Both the position numbers and the translations under genes were made by a program. The notes below the pieces were generated by a model. The model did not search any database. It was given only the letters and a program-made list of their open reading frames with translations, and had not been told where the DNA came from. Below, piece by piece: positions 34,830 through 42,824 of a stretch of 64,000 nt of DNA (position 1 is the first letter of the stretch; every line of letters begins with the position of its first letter). The stretch is from Sinomicrobium kalidii (lineage in GTDB: Bacteria > Bacteroidota > Bacteroidia > Flavobacteriales > Flavobacteriaceae): positions 1,922,001 to 1,986,000 of the forward strand of contig NZ_CP089211.1 in NCBI RefSeq assembly GCF_021183825.1. Reading direction: 5' to 3'.

Positions 34830-36995
34830 TCAGGTCGAAAAGCTGGGCATTTGCTGCTGCCACAATTTAAAGTAGTGCCCCTGGCTGTTATAGAGTTCCG
34901 AATGGTTCCCTTCTTCAATAACTTCCCCTTTGTCCAGCACCACTATTTTATCGGCATGGACCACGGTACTCAATCTGTGTGCTATGACGATAATGGTCTT
35001 GTCTTTCTCCCGCAGATTGGCAATGGTTTTCTGGACAAAGTTTTCCGACGTACTGTCCAGAGACGATGTGGCCTCGTCCAGTACCAGGATCTCGGGTTGC
35101 TTGTACAATGCCCGTGCAATGGCGATACGTTGTTTTTGCCCGCCCGAAAGCGTAGCACCGTTTTCGCCGAGATAGGTGGCAAAGCTATTGGGCAGGTTTT
35201 CAACAAAGGACAATATTCCTATACTCTTACATATTTTCATGATCCTTTCCATATCGGGCTGAAATTCTCCCACGGCAATATTTTCCACTACGTTACCGCC
35301 AAAAAGGTCTATTTTCTGGGGTACTACGCCTACGATATCTCTCAGGCTGGTATTTTCTATGTATTTCAGGTCGTATTCGCCTATGGTGATCTTACCTTTC
35401 TGTATAGGGTAGATATTCTGTAACAGGGAGATCAATGTGGATTTCCCCGAACCGCTCTCGCCGATTACCGCAGTGATCTTGCCCTTGGGAATATCAAGAG
35501 AAAAATCTTTAAAGACTTCAACACGGGTGCCGTAACGGAAATGCACCTTTTTAAAGGCAATATCCCCGATGTTCTCCCTGGTAAGTTTTATTTTGTCACC
35601 CTTTTCCTCGCGTTCCAGGTCCATAATCTCAAACAAACGGTCGGCAGCGATCCAGGCATTCTGGATTTGCTTGTTGGCATCTACAAGTTTGGCCACCGGG
35701 CCCGTAAAATACCCGATAATGGCATAAAAGGAAAGCAATTCCCCGGGTGTGATTTCCCGGTCTATAACGAAATAGGAACCGCTCCACAACAGGATAATGG
35801 TAAAGAGCTGGGAAATGAAAGTAGAGGAGGTTGTGGAAAAAACAGTGTTCAGGGCCGATTTATAACCGATGTTCAACAGGTTGATAAACCGGGCCTCGGT
35901 TTTAATATTGGCAAAGTATTCCAGTCCGAAACGCTTTATGGTACCGACGGAATTGAGCGATTCCACCAACTGGCTTTCGAGGTCTGCCGCACGCTCCATA
36001 ACTTTTCGTTCTGCTTTTTTGTTAAGCCTGTTGGTAAGGATGTAAATCCCTATATACAACGGAATAATGGCCAGCATAATCAGTGCCAGCTTCCAGTAAT
36101 AAAAGAACATCAGGGCAAAGGAGAAAATAAGGATCAGTACGTTTACGGTAAGGCTCAGTGCCACTCCGTTGATAAAGGTCCGTATTTTTACCGCATCGTT
36201 TATCCGGGAAATGATCTCTCCCACCCGCATGGTATCGAAGAACTGCTGCGGGAGTTTCAACAGGTGTTTGTAGTAACCGAGAATAAGGCGTGCATCTATC
36301 TGTTGTCCGGTTTTTATGAGAAATGTATCTTTAAATATCCCGACCACGATCTGCAGGACGAGGAGGATGAGCATTACCACACTGAGCAGGTTCAACAGCT
36401 TGATATTGCCTCCCGTAAGCACGTAATCGGTGATCTTCCCCAGGTAAATTGATGTGGAAAATCCCAGAAGGGTGACGATTAATGCCCCGAAAAATGCCTG
36501 TATGAGTACGAATTTGTGCGGCCTGAGTAAAAACCAGAACCTTTTCATCGAAGAAACTTTTTCATTGCCTTCGGAAAAACTCTCATCGGGCATGAGAAGG
36601 GCAAGGACCCCGGTCCATTCCTCCTTGAATTCCTCATGGGTCTTCTTGTGCATTTTCCCGTCTCCGGGATCCATGACAAGCACGTGTTTTTTGGTCACTT
36701 CATACACTACCACATAATGATGCAGTACTTTCCTGACGATAACGTGTGCTATGGCCGGTTTCGGTATTTTAAAAAGACTGTTGATATCGCCACGGACGCC
36801 TTTGGCCTCAAATCCGAGTTTCTGGGCGGCCTCAATTAGTCCCAGTACATTGGTTCCCTTTTTATCGGTACTGGCATACTGGCGTATCCGGGCAATGGGT
36901 ATCTGAAGGTTATAGTGTGCTGCAACAGATGCCAGGCAGGTGGCACCGCAATCGGTAATATCGTGTTGTTTTATGATGGTTTTTTTCTTTGCCAT
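34830..36995 (-). CDS. Peptidase-domain ABC exporter (C39 peptidase + ABC) for double-glycine peptides
   Basis: A 721-aa protein from the ATG at 36995 (a TTG two codons earlier is possible). Residues 1-130 are a C39 peptidase: catalytic Cys in HDITDCGATCLASVAAHY, His in VLHHYVVVYEV and Asp in VMDPGDG. Next comes a six-helix ABC membrane domain (about 160-460), then the ATPase with GESGSGKST, LSGGQKQRIAIARAL and ILVLDEATSSLD. Such proteins cut leaders after Gly-Gly and export the mature peptide. All key residues are present. Directly upstream (same strand) are six GG-leader precursor genes, an HTH gene and an HlyD adaptor, so the substrates are very likely those peptides. Confidence 0.96.
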   Translation of the reverse strand: MAKKKTIIKQHDITDCGATCLASVAAHYNLQIPIARIRQYASTDKKGTNVLGLIEAAQKLGFEAKGVRGDINSLFKIPKPAIAHVIVRKVLHHYVVVYEVTKKHVLVMDPGDGKMHKKTHEEFKEEWTGVLALLMPDESFSEGNEKVSSMKRFWFLLRPHKFVLIQAFFGALIVTLLGFSTSIYLGKITDYVLTGGNIKLLNLLSVVMLILLVLQIVVGIFKDTFLIKTGQQIDARLILGYYKHLLKLPQQFFDTMRVGEIISRINDAVKIRTFINGVALSLTVNVLILIFSFALMFFYYWKLALIMLAIIPLYIGIYILTNRLNKKAERKVMERAADLESQLVESLNSVGTIKRFGLEYFANIKTEARFINLLNIGYKSALNTVFSTTSSTFISQLFTIILLWSGSYFVIDREITPGELLSFYAIIGYFTGPVAKLVDANKQIQNAWIAADRLFEIMDLEREEKGDKIKLTRENIGDIAFKKVHFRYGTRVEVFKDFSLDIPKGKITAVIGESGSGKSTLISLLQNIYPIQKGKITIGEYDLKYIENTSLRDIVGVVPQKIDLFGGNVVENIAVGEFQPDMERIMKICKSIGILSFVENLPNSFATYLGENGATLSGGQKQRIAIARALYKQPEILVLDEATSSLDSTSENFVQKTIANLREKDKTIIVIAHRLSTVVHADKIVVLDKGEVIEEGNHSELYNSQGHYFKLWQQQMPSFST

Positions 36996-37082
36996 AGTCA
37001 AATTCAGGTTTGGGCCGGCAAAGTAACATCATTAACTGCAAAAAACATGCAGAGAAATATTTTTTATGTTTTATCTCCAAAC

Positions 37083-37114
37083 AAAAAAGGCTATTTCCCA
37101 TATGGAAAATAGCC
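37083..37114 (-). terminator. Intrinsic terminator after precursor gene 1
   Basis: On the minus strand GGCTATTTTCCATATGGGAA then ATAGCC folds on itself (one mismatch), followed by TTTTTT. It separates the peptide gene from the exporter gene. Confidence 0.8.
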
Positions 37115-37139
37115 CTACACCTTTAATTGAAGCTTTTAT

Positions 37140-37358
37140 TTAGACTTCAGCATCGGCAGAAACAGAAACGGAAATGCCCCCGAGAAGTTGCGCTACCAGG
37201 GATACAACTCCACCTACTATACCGGCAACATTACTTACCACACCTCCGATAAGGTTACCTACACCTCCTGTACCTATGGTAATGGTCAGTCCTCCGTTGG
37301 TTTCGTTCATTTCTGTGGAATTCAGTTCCTGAACACCGTAATTTTCAAGATTTTTCAT
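37140..37358 (-). CDS. Double-glycine leader peptide precursor 1
   Basis: A 72-aa precursor. The 23-residue leader (MKNLENYGVQELNSTEMNET then NGG) has the ELxxxE(L/M)xxxxGG pattern cut by C39 exporters. The predicted 49-aa core, starting LTITIGTGGVGNLIGG and ending SVSADAEV, is rich in Gly, Val, Ile and Ser, and has no Lys, Arg, His, Cys or aromatic residue. Net charge is negative. A role as bacteriocin or signal is inferred from the leader and exporter context only. It has its own dyad/promoter module and terminator. Confidence 0.85.
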   Translation of the reverse strand: MKNLENYGVQELNSTEMNETNGGLTITIGTGGVGNLIGGVVSNVAGIVGGVVSLVAQLLGGISVSVSADAEV

Positions 37359-37498
37359 AATTGGAATTAAGTTAAGTTAATAAAACAAAAAAAGCGCAAT
37401 ATCCGTAACGGTTCCGGTTAGTTTTCTAATGTACCAAACCATTAGAACATTGCCGCAAAACAAGATTTTAAGGTGCACAAAATATCGTTTCGCATCAG

Positions 37499-37533
37499 CT
37501 AAGATAGTGGTATTCGCTGCACAAACCTTGCAG
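37499..37533 (-). promoter_or_regulatory. Dyad operator plus -7-like box for precursor 1
   Basis: On the minus strand CTGCAAGGTTTGTGCAG (37517-37533; arms CTGCA/TGCAG, 7-nt centre) is followed after 10 nt by TATCTTAG (37499-37506), similar to the TAnnTTTG -7 box. The same module precedes precursors 2, 4, 5 and 6. The leader RNA would be about 135 nt. Confidence 0.75.
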
Positions 37534-37575
37534 TTTTAGTCCCCGATTTCCTTTCCTGTATTTTTCTTACATCCC

Positions 37576-37614
37576 AAAAAAGAAAAAGCTGCTCTTTACG
37601 TAAAGAGCAGCTTT
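37576..37614 (-). terminator. Intrinsic terminator after precursor gene 2
   Basis: AAAGCTGCTCTTTAC and GTAAAGAGCAGCTTT are exact complements of 15 bp that meet without a spacer, then a T-rich run on the minus strand. Confidence 0.85.
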
Positions 37615-37639
37615 GCCTTGATTTCCGTTAAATAATTCC

Positions 37640-37840
37640 TTACAGATCGAGTCCGCCTATAAAACCTGCTACATATTCTGCAACAGCAACGGCAGCCGAC
37701 TGTACGGCATCCACAACGATGTTAACAACACCCAGGGCCAGGCCAAGTGCATCGCCCAGGTCTACAGTTATACCTCCGTTGATTTCATTCAATTCAGTTG
37801 TGTTCAACTCCTGAACTCCGTAGTTTTCCAGATTTTTCAT
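37640..37840 (-). CDS. Double-glycine leader peptide precursor 2
   Basis: A 66-aa precursor with leader MKNLENYGVQELNTTELNEI then NGG. The 43-aa core begins ITVDLGDALGLALGVVNIVV and ends AGFIGGLDL. It is hydrophobic and acidic (four Asp/Glu) with no Lys or Arg, one Tyr and one Phe. It differs from the other cores by being Ala-rich, but resembles the frameshifted precursor 4 (GDAL...NIV.D pattern). Own dyad/promoter module and terminator flank it. Confidence 0.85.
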   Translation of the reverse strand: MKNLENYGVQELNTTELNEINGGITVDLGDALGLALGVVNIVVDAVQSAAVAVAEYVAGFIGGLDL

Positions 37841-37955
37841 GATTAAAATAATTAAGTTAAGTTATACATTAAGATTATGATTATTATCCCATACTCACAA
37901 TAATACGGGAAAATAGAAAATACAAAACAGAATGTGCCGAAATTGTCTTGCCTTG

Positions 37956-37990
37956 CTAAATTAACAGTGTTCTCTGAATAAACCTTGCAG
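37956..37990 (-). promoter_or_regulatory. Dyad operator plus -7-like box for precursor 2
   Basis: CTGCAAGGTTTATTCAG (37974-37990) has one arm base changed, then exactly 10 nt, then TAATTTAG (37956-37963). It is the least symmetrical of the five modules. Confidence 0.7.
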
Positions 37991-38017
37991 TTTTATATTT
38001 TTCTGACACACTACATT

Positions 38018-38051
38018 AAAAAAGGATGGCTTCAAGAAACCATCCTTTTTT
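38018..38051 (-). terminator. Intrinsic terminator after precursor gene 3
   Basis: AAAAAAGGATGG and CCATCCTTTTTT are exact 12-bp complements around a 10-nt loop; T-runs on either strand make it potentially bidirectional. Confidence 0.8.
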
Positions 38052-38069
38052 TACTGATGAATGTAAAAA

Positions 38070-38264
38070 TTACAGGCCTCCGAGAAGACCGCCCAGCAGT
38101 CCGCTCACCAGGTCTACAACTGTTCCTACAACTCCGGTAACGGTTCCGATAACTCCGGTTACCAGATCCAGAACTCCGTCAAGGTCTCCTAAAAGTCCTC
38201 CGTTTACTTCATTCAATTCTTTAGCGTTCAGTTCCTGAACTCCGTAGTTTTCCAGATTTTTCAT
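38070..38264 (-). CDS. Double-glycine leader peptide precursor 3
   Basis: A 64-aa precursor with leader MKNLENYGVQELNAKELNEV then NGG. The 41-aa core starts LLGDLDGVLDLVTGVIGTVT and ends SGLLGGLLGGL. It repeats Gly every three to four residues (TGVIGTVTGVVGT), a glycine-zipper-like pattern, with four Asp and no basic residue. No dyad module lies directly upstream; it may be transcribed together with precursor 4 from the module at 38643-38677. The core is close to precursor 5. Confidence 0.85.
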   Translation of the reverse strand: MKNLENYGVQELNAKELNEVNGGLLGDLDGVLDLVTGVIGTVTGVVGTVVDLVSGLLGGLLGGL

Positions 38265-38369
38265 AATAAATCAAGTTAAGTTATACAAAAGTTTTAGATG
38301 TTTTCTCCTTCTTTCCAAAACAATAAGAGTTTGTCACCGATCTGTTGTTCAAATCAAAACATCTGTCTC

Positions 38370-38554
38370 CTATCCTTCCGGAAAGTCGTTCACATAGTTT
38401 TGCACGGTTTGCACCGCAGCATTCATATATCCCAGACTATATTGAGAATACCATTGCGTAGAGTGAGCGCATCTCCAGGGTTTATTCCACCATCGACCGC
38501 GCTCAATTCAGCAGGTTGTAACTCGCGAATTCCGTAATTCTCAAGATTATTCAT
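38370..38554 (-). pseudogene. Double-glycine leader peptide precursor 4, probably frameshifted
   Basis: From the ATG at 38554 the frame reads MNNLENYGIRELQPAELSAV then DGG, INPGDALTLRNGILNIVWDI and a TGA at 38423-38425 (43 aa). A shift of one base after the WD codons continues as YMNAAVQTVQNYVNDFPEG to a stop at 38370. This resembles the second half of precursor 2 (DAVQSAAVAVAEYVAGFIGG). So either a one-base change has truncated the peptide or a short 20-aa core is real. Leader changes (K2N, V9I, Q10R) and loss of the usual AACTTAACTT leader motif suggest decay. Confidence 0.65.
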
Positions 38555-38642
38555 GGCAATACGATCCGGTTCATTTTACAGCTTTCATGAATGAAATCCA
38601 AAGAAGCAAAAACGGCTTCCCTGAATTGACCCTGAAGCTATG

Positions 38643-38677
38643 CTAAGTTAATGGTATTCACTGCATAAACCTTGCAG
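38643..38677 (-). promoter_or_regulatory. Dyad operator plus -7-like box for precursors 4 and 3
   Basis: CTGCAAGGTTTATGCAG (38661-38677) with perfect 5-bp arms, then 10 nt, then TAACTTAG (38643-38650). It lies 89 bp before the start of the frameshifted precursor and is the nearest module upstream of precursor 3. Confidence 0.75.
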
Positions 38678-38710
38678 TTTGCCATCTTTTTCGGATAATG
38701 GGCAAATAAA

Positions 38711-38741
38711 AACCGGATATCCCTGCCTGGAATACCCGGTT
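38711..38741 (-). terminator. Intrinsic terminator after precursor gene 5
   Basis: AACCGGATATCC pairs imperfectly with GGAATACCCGGTT across a short loop; T-rich bases follow on the minus strand. Confidence 0.6.
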
Positions 38742-38770
38742 CTTTATTTTTTCAGATCGGTGTATGTGGC

Positions 38771-38965
38771 TTATAATCCGCCCAACAGACCTCCTAAAAG
38801 TCCTGTTACCGTATTAAGCACGGTTCCTACTACACCTACAACAGTGTTAACAACACCACCTATCAGGTCTGTTATACCGTCAAGGCCTCCGAGCAGACCG
38901 CCGTTGGTTTCGTTCATTTCTTTTGCGTTTAATTCCTGAACACCGTAGTTGTCTAAATTTTTCAT
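38771..38965 (-). CDS. Double-glycine leader peptide precursor 5
   Basis: A 64-aa precursor with leader MKNLDNYGVQELNAKEMNET then NGG. The 41-aa core starts LLGGLDGITDLIGGVVNTVV and ends TGLLGGLLGGL, with the same last 11 residues as precursor 3 save the first. It has two Asp, no basic, aromatic or Cys residue, and regular Gly spacing. Precursors 3 and 5 look like a recent duplicate pair, which could act as two-component peptides; this is inference. Own module and terminator. Confidence 0.85.
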   Translation of the reverse strand: MKNLDNYGVQELNAKEMNETNGGLLGGLDGITDLIGGVVNTVVGVVGTVLNTVTGLLGGLLGGL

Positions 38966-39092
38966 GATTTTGATTTAAATTAGGTTATACAAAAAGTTCA
39001 TTAAAAATGCATCAGCGTTTTGGCTGTATCTTATCTCCAAAACGGGCACTGCTTTCAAAACAGTCAGTTGTGCACCTTCTTGTTTTGCTTTG

Positions 39093-39127
39093 CTAAGGTA
39101 GGCTTGTTCACTGCACAAACCTTGCAG
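39093..39127 (-). promoter_or_regulatory. Dyad operator plus -7-like box for precursor 5
   Basis: CTGCAAGGTTTGTGCAG (39111-39127), 10 nt, TACCTTAG (39093-39100). Same geometry as the other modules. Confidence 0.75.
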
Positions 39128-39255
39128 TTTCATTCTTTTATTCGGTATAAAACAAAAAACCGCATCAAAAGAAAACCCATGAGTCCCCGGACTTTTCAAT
39201 CCCGGAAAACCAAGCTTCCTTTTAATACGGCTATGTAATCTGTTTCCGGTGTGTC

Positions 39256-39462
39256 CTACAGGTCTACAACTCCGGTGATAATACCCAGGGTGAGCTCAAC
39301 AACGCTTCCTACTACGGAAACAATTCCGCCAACCACACCTGTTACGGTACCGAGAACTCCGGTTACCAGGCCAATAACTCCACCGAGGTCTAAACCTCCG
39401 TTAACTTCCTGTAATTCTTTTGCGTTCAATTCCTGAACGCCGAAATTTTCCAAATTTTTCAT
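39256..39462 (-). CDS. Double-glycine leader peptide precursor 6
   Basis: A 68-aa precursor with leader MKNLENFGVQELNAKELQEV then NGG. The 45-aa core starts LDLGGVIGLVTGVLGTVTGV and ends GIITGVVDL. The TGVLGTVTGVVGG section shares the glycine-zipper-like pattern of precursor 3. Acidic and without Lys, Arg, Cys or aromatics. It is the first precursor downstream of the HTH gene, and its control module is inside the 3' end of that gene. Confidence 0.85.
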   Translation of the reverse strand: MKNLENFGVQELNAKELQEVNGGLDLGGVIGLVTGVLGTVTGVVGGIVSVVGSVVELTLGIITGVVDL

Positions 39463-39556
39463 GACAATAAATAAGTTAAGTTATACATAAATTTGAGGCG
39501 CAATACTGAAACAATACTACTTCAAAACAAAGTTTTGGCACATTTGTTTTACCTTA

Positions 39557-39591
39557 CTAAGATAGTATTGTACCCTGCATGAACCTTGCAG
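39557..39591 (-). promoter_or_regulatory. Dyad operator plus -7-like box for precursor 6, inside the HTH gene end
   Basis: CTGCAAGGTTCATGCAG (39575-39591), 10 nt, TATCTTAG (39557-39564). The TAG of the box is the stop codon of the HTH gene, and the dyad is read as codons for residues near its C-terminus. Confidence 0.75.
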
Positions 39592-39889
39592 TTTGTATTT
39601 TATTTGTCAAAAAATAACTCCCGCCGAAAATTTCGGTAAGCTCATTGTCTTTCAGAACAGTAACGGAAACCGTGACTTTAAGGTCAAAATCGTCCTCGTA
39701 AAAATAGGTTTTGTGGACTCTGCTGTAAGAAACGGGGGCATCTATATCTTTGAGCTGCTCGATAAGCTGATACACCTTTCGTTCACTGACCTGCATCAGC
39801 CTCGCCAATTGCGGTGGCGATCCCGTAGCCTCTTTTACGATAAGCTGATGTAGTTGTTGCAGTCTTTCAAGATTCTTCAAATTGTTCAT
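39557..39889 (-). CDS. Small HTH DNA-binding protein of the peptide locus
   Basis: A 110-aa protein. Residues about 5-55 are an HTH_11/DeoR-like winged helix: LERLQQLHQLIVKEATGSPP, QLARLMQVSERKVYQLIEQL (recognition helix) and DIDAPVSYSRVHKTYFY (wing). The end (LKVTVSVTVLKDNELTEIFG then GSYFL) contains ELTEIFGG, which resembles the end of a double-glycine leader. The last 12 residues (TARFMQGTILS) are encoded by the control module of precursor 6. Likely the local regulator of the peptide cassettes; it lies between them and the HlyD gene, 58 bp after the latter. Confidence 0.8.
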   Translation of the reverse strand: MNNLKNLERLQQLHQLIVKEATGSPPQLARLMQVSERKVYQLIEQLKDIDAPVSYSRVHKTYFYEDDFDLKVTVSVTVLKDNELTEIFGGSYFLTNKIQTARFMQGTILS

Positions 39890-39947
39890 TATCTAAAAGG
39901 GGTTTAGATGGTTTTGGTTTAGTTCCATTATAAAAAGTTAACGCTCT

Positions 39948-41105
39948 TCAGTTCTGCTGTGCCCTTGACGGATTGAGCCAGTCATCTACCTTGTCATACA
40001 GCAGGTCGAACAGCGACCGTTCGGTAAGTTTGAAATTCGCTGTAAGTGTCATTCCCTTTTTCAGGTTACCCTTAAATCCGTTCTTTAACTGGAGATAACT
40101 TTCATTTATACTGCACCGCACCTTAAAGGCAGCCGATTCTTCATCTACAGATTCAATATCGTTGCCTATGCTGATGATTTCCCCGGAGGCAAACCCCCAC
40201 TGATTGTAATTAAAGGCATCGATCTGATAGGTTATCGATTGCGATTCCCGTATCAGACCAATATCGGTAGGCGCTACATAACATTCTATAAGCAGTTCGG
40301 TGTCGGGTGAAATTTCCGCTATGGTTACTCCGGAATTGATATATCCGCCTTCTTCGATACCGGCTACCTTTAGCAGCGTCCCCGAAACGGGAGCCACCAG
40401 CACCTGGTTCTCATTATTGGAATTGTACTGATTAAAGTCGGACCCCAGTTCATTTAAGGTATTGCTCAATGAGGTCTGTTCGGATTCCCATTGGTAGTGT
40501 TGCTGTGTTTTGTAACTTTCAAGATCGCTCAAAGCCATGTCGTATTCCAGTTTTTTGGCTTCGTATTCTGAATTGGAGATCACTTTCCGCGCATGGAGTT
40601 TTTCATGTCTTTCAAAGTCCTTCCGGGCAGTTTCCAGGCGGGTTTTCAACTCTTTGATTTTTTGATTGTATTCCATATAACTCGCCCTGTATTTCGGAGA
40701 GGAAAGCTGGGAAGCCGCTACGGAACGACCGCTTGTGAGCAATGACAGGTCGTGCACAAACCTTCTGTTATCCCCGATCTGCTGGCGATACAGTGATAAT
40801 TTGTCACTAATTTGTTCATTATTGAGAATGAGCAGGGTATCCCCTGCTTCCACCTTTTGATTATTGACCATGTTCTTATAAGCTACCTTGCCCGAATTGA
40901 TCAGGGTAAGTACCGTACGTTCATTTTCGGGCTTTATGATCCCTCTGGATGTCGTATACACATCCACATAAATAAAGGGAAGGGCAATAAGTGCCGCCAA
41001 AACACCCAACAATACGAGCGTATATATTATTTTGCTCCGGTTGCGAAGTTTAAAATGATGAGCCTCGACAGTACTGTCAATTATTTCTTTGGGGAAGATT
41101 TCCAT
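39948..41105 (-). CDS. HlyD-family membrane-fusion (adaptor) protein
   Basis: A 385-aa protein with one N-terminal membrane helix (IIYTLVLLGVLAALIALPFI), then the beta-barrel/lipoyl half (GIIKPENERTVLTLINSGKV, VEAGDTLLILN) and a long coiled-coil hairpin (YMEYNQKIKELKTRLETARK, YEAKKLEYDMALSDLESYKT). The second lipoyl half follows (QVLVAPVSGTLLKVAGIEEG). Works with the C39 ABC exporter to span the periplasm toward a TolC-type channel not encoded here. The ATG three codons upstream (41114) is possible; MEIFPKEI is preferred. First gene of the peptide-secretion locus. Confidence 0.92.
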   Translation of the reverse strand: MEIFPKEIIDSTVEAHHFKLRNRSKIIYTLVLLGVLAALIALPFIYVDVYTTSRGIIKPENERTVLTLINSGKVAYKNMVNNQKVEAGDTLLILNNEQISDKLSLYRQQIGDNRRFVHDLSLLTSGRSVAASQLSSPKYRASYMEYNQKIKELKTRLETARKDFERHEKLHARKVISNSEYEAKKLEYDMALSDLESYKTQQHYQWESEQTSLSNTLNELGSDFNQYNSNNENQVLVAPVSGTLLKVAGIEEGGYINSGVTIAEISPDTELLIECYVAPTDIGLIRESQSITYQIDAFNYNQWGFASGEIISIGNDIESVDEESAAFKVRCSINESYLQLKNGFKGNLKKGMTLTANFKLTERSLFDLLYDKVDDWLNPSRAQQN

Positions 41106-41306
41106 AAAGCACATTGAGATTTTGAAGTATAAAAATAGGCAAATTATCGATAAAATGCCTAATCCAAACGATAAATTACTGTAAATATGTCGCGTATCGA
41201 GAATTGAAAAGTAAGAAAAATTACTGTAAAACAGCTGTATAGACAGTATTTCATATCAATGATCATCTCCGCTCCTCCATTTCGGTTCACAGACACACGA
41301 GGGTAC

Positions 41307-41337
41307 AAAAAAAGAGGAATGCCCTGAAGCATTCCTC
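41307..41337 (-). terminator. Intrinsic terminator after gdhA
   Basis: GAGGAATGC and GCATTCCTC form a 9-bp perfect stem (41314-41337), followed on the minus strand by TTTTTTT, 32 bp past the gdhA stop. Confidence 0.85.
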
Positions 41338-41368
41338 TATAAAATACTCAAATACAGTATTATAACAA

Positions 41369-42724
<1,356 letters not shown>

Positions 42725-42824
42725 TCAAAAAAATGGTATGTATTTAAAAATCCTCAAAATATCGGCACAAATATACGATATAGGCAAAGTATAGCCTTTA
42801 TTTTTTCAAATTATTAACGATGGC

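Noticed and set aside
37140..39462. Lanthipeptide or other modified-peptide cluster
   Set aside because: The cores contain no Cys, and no modification enzyme gene is present between the HlyD and exporter genes; unmodified double-glycine peptides fit better.
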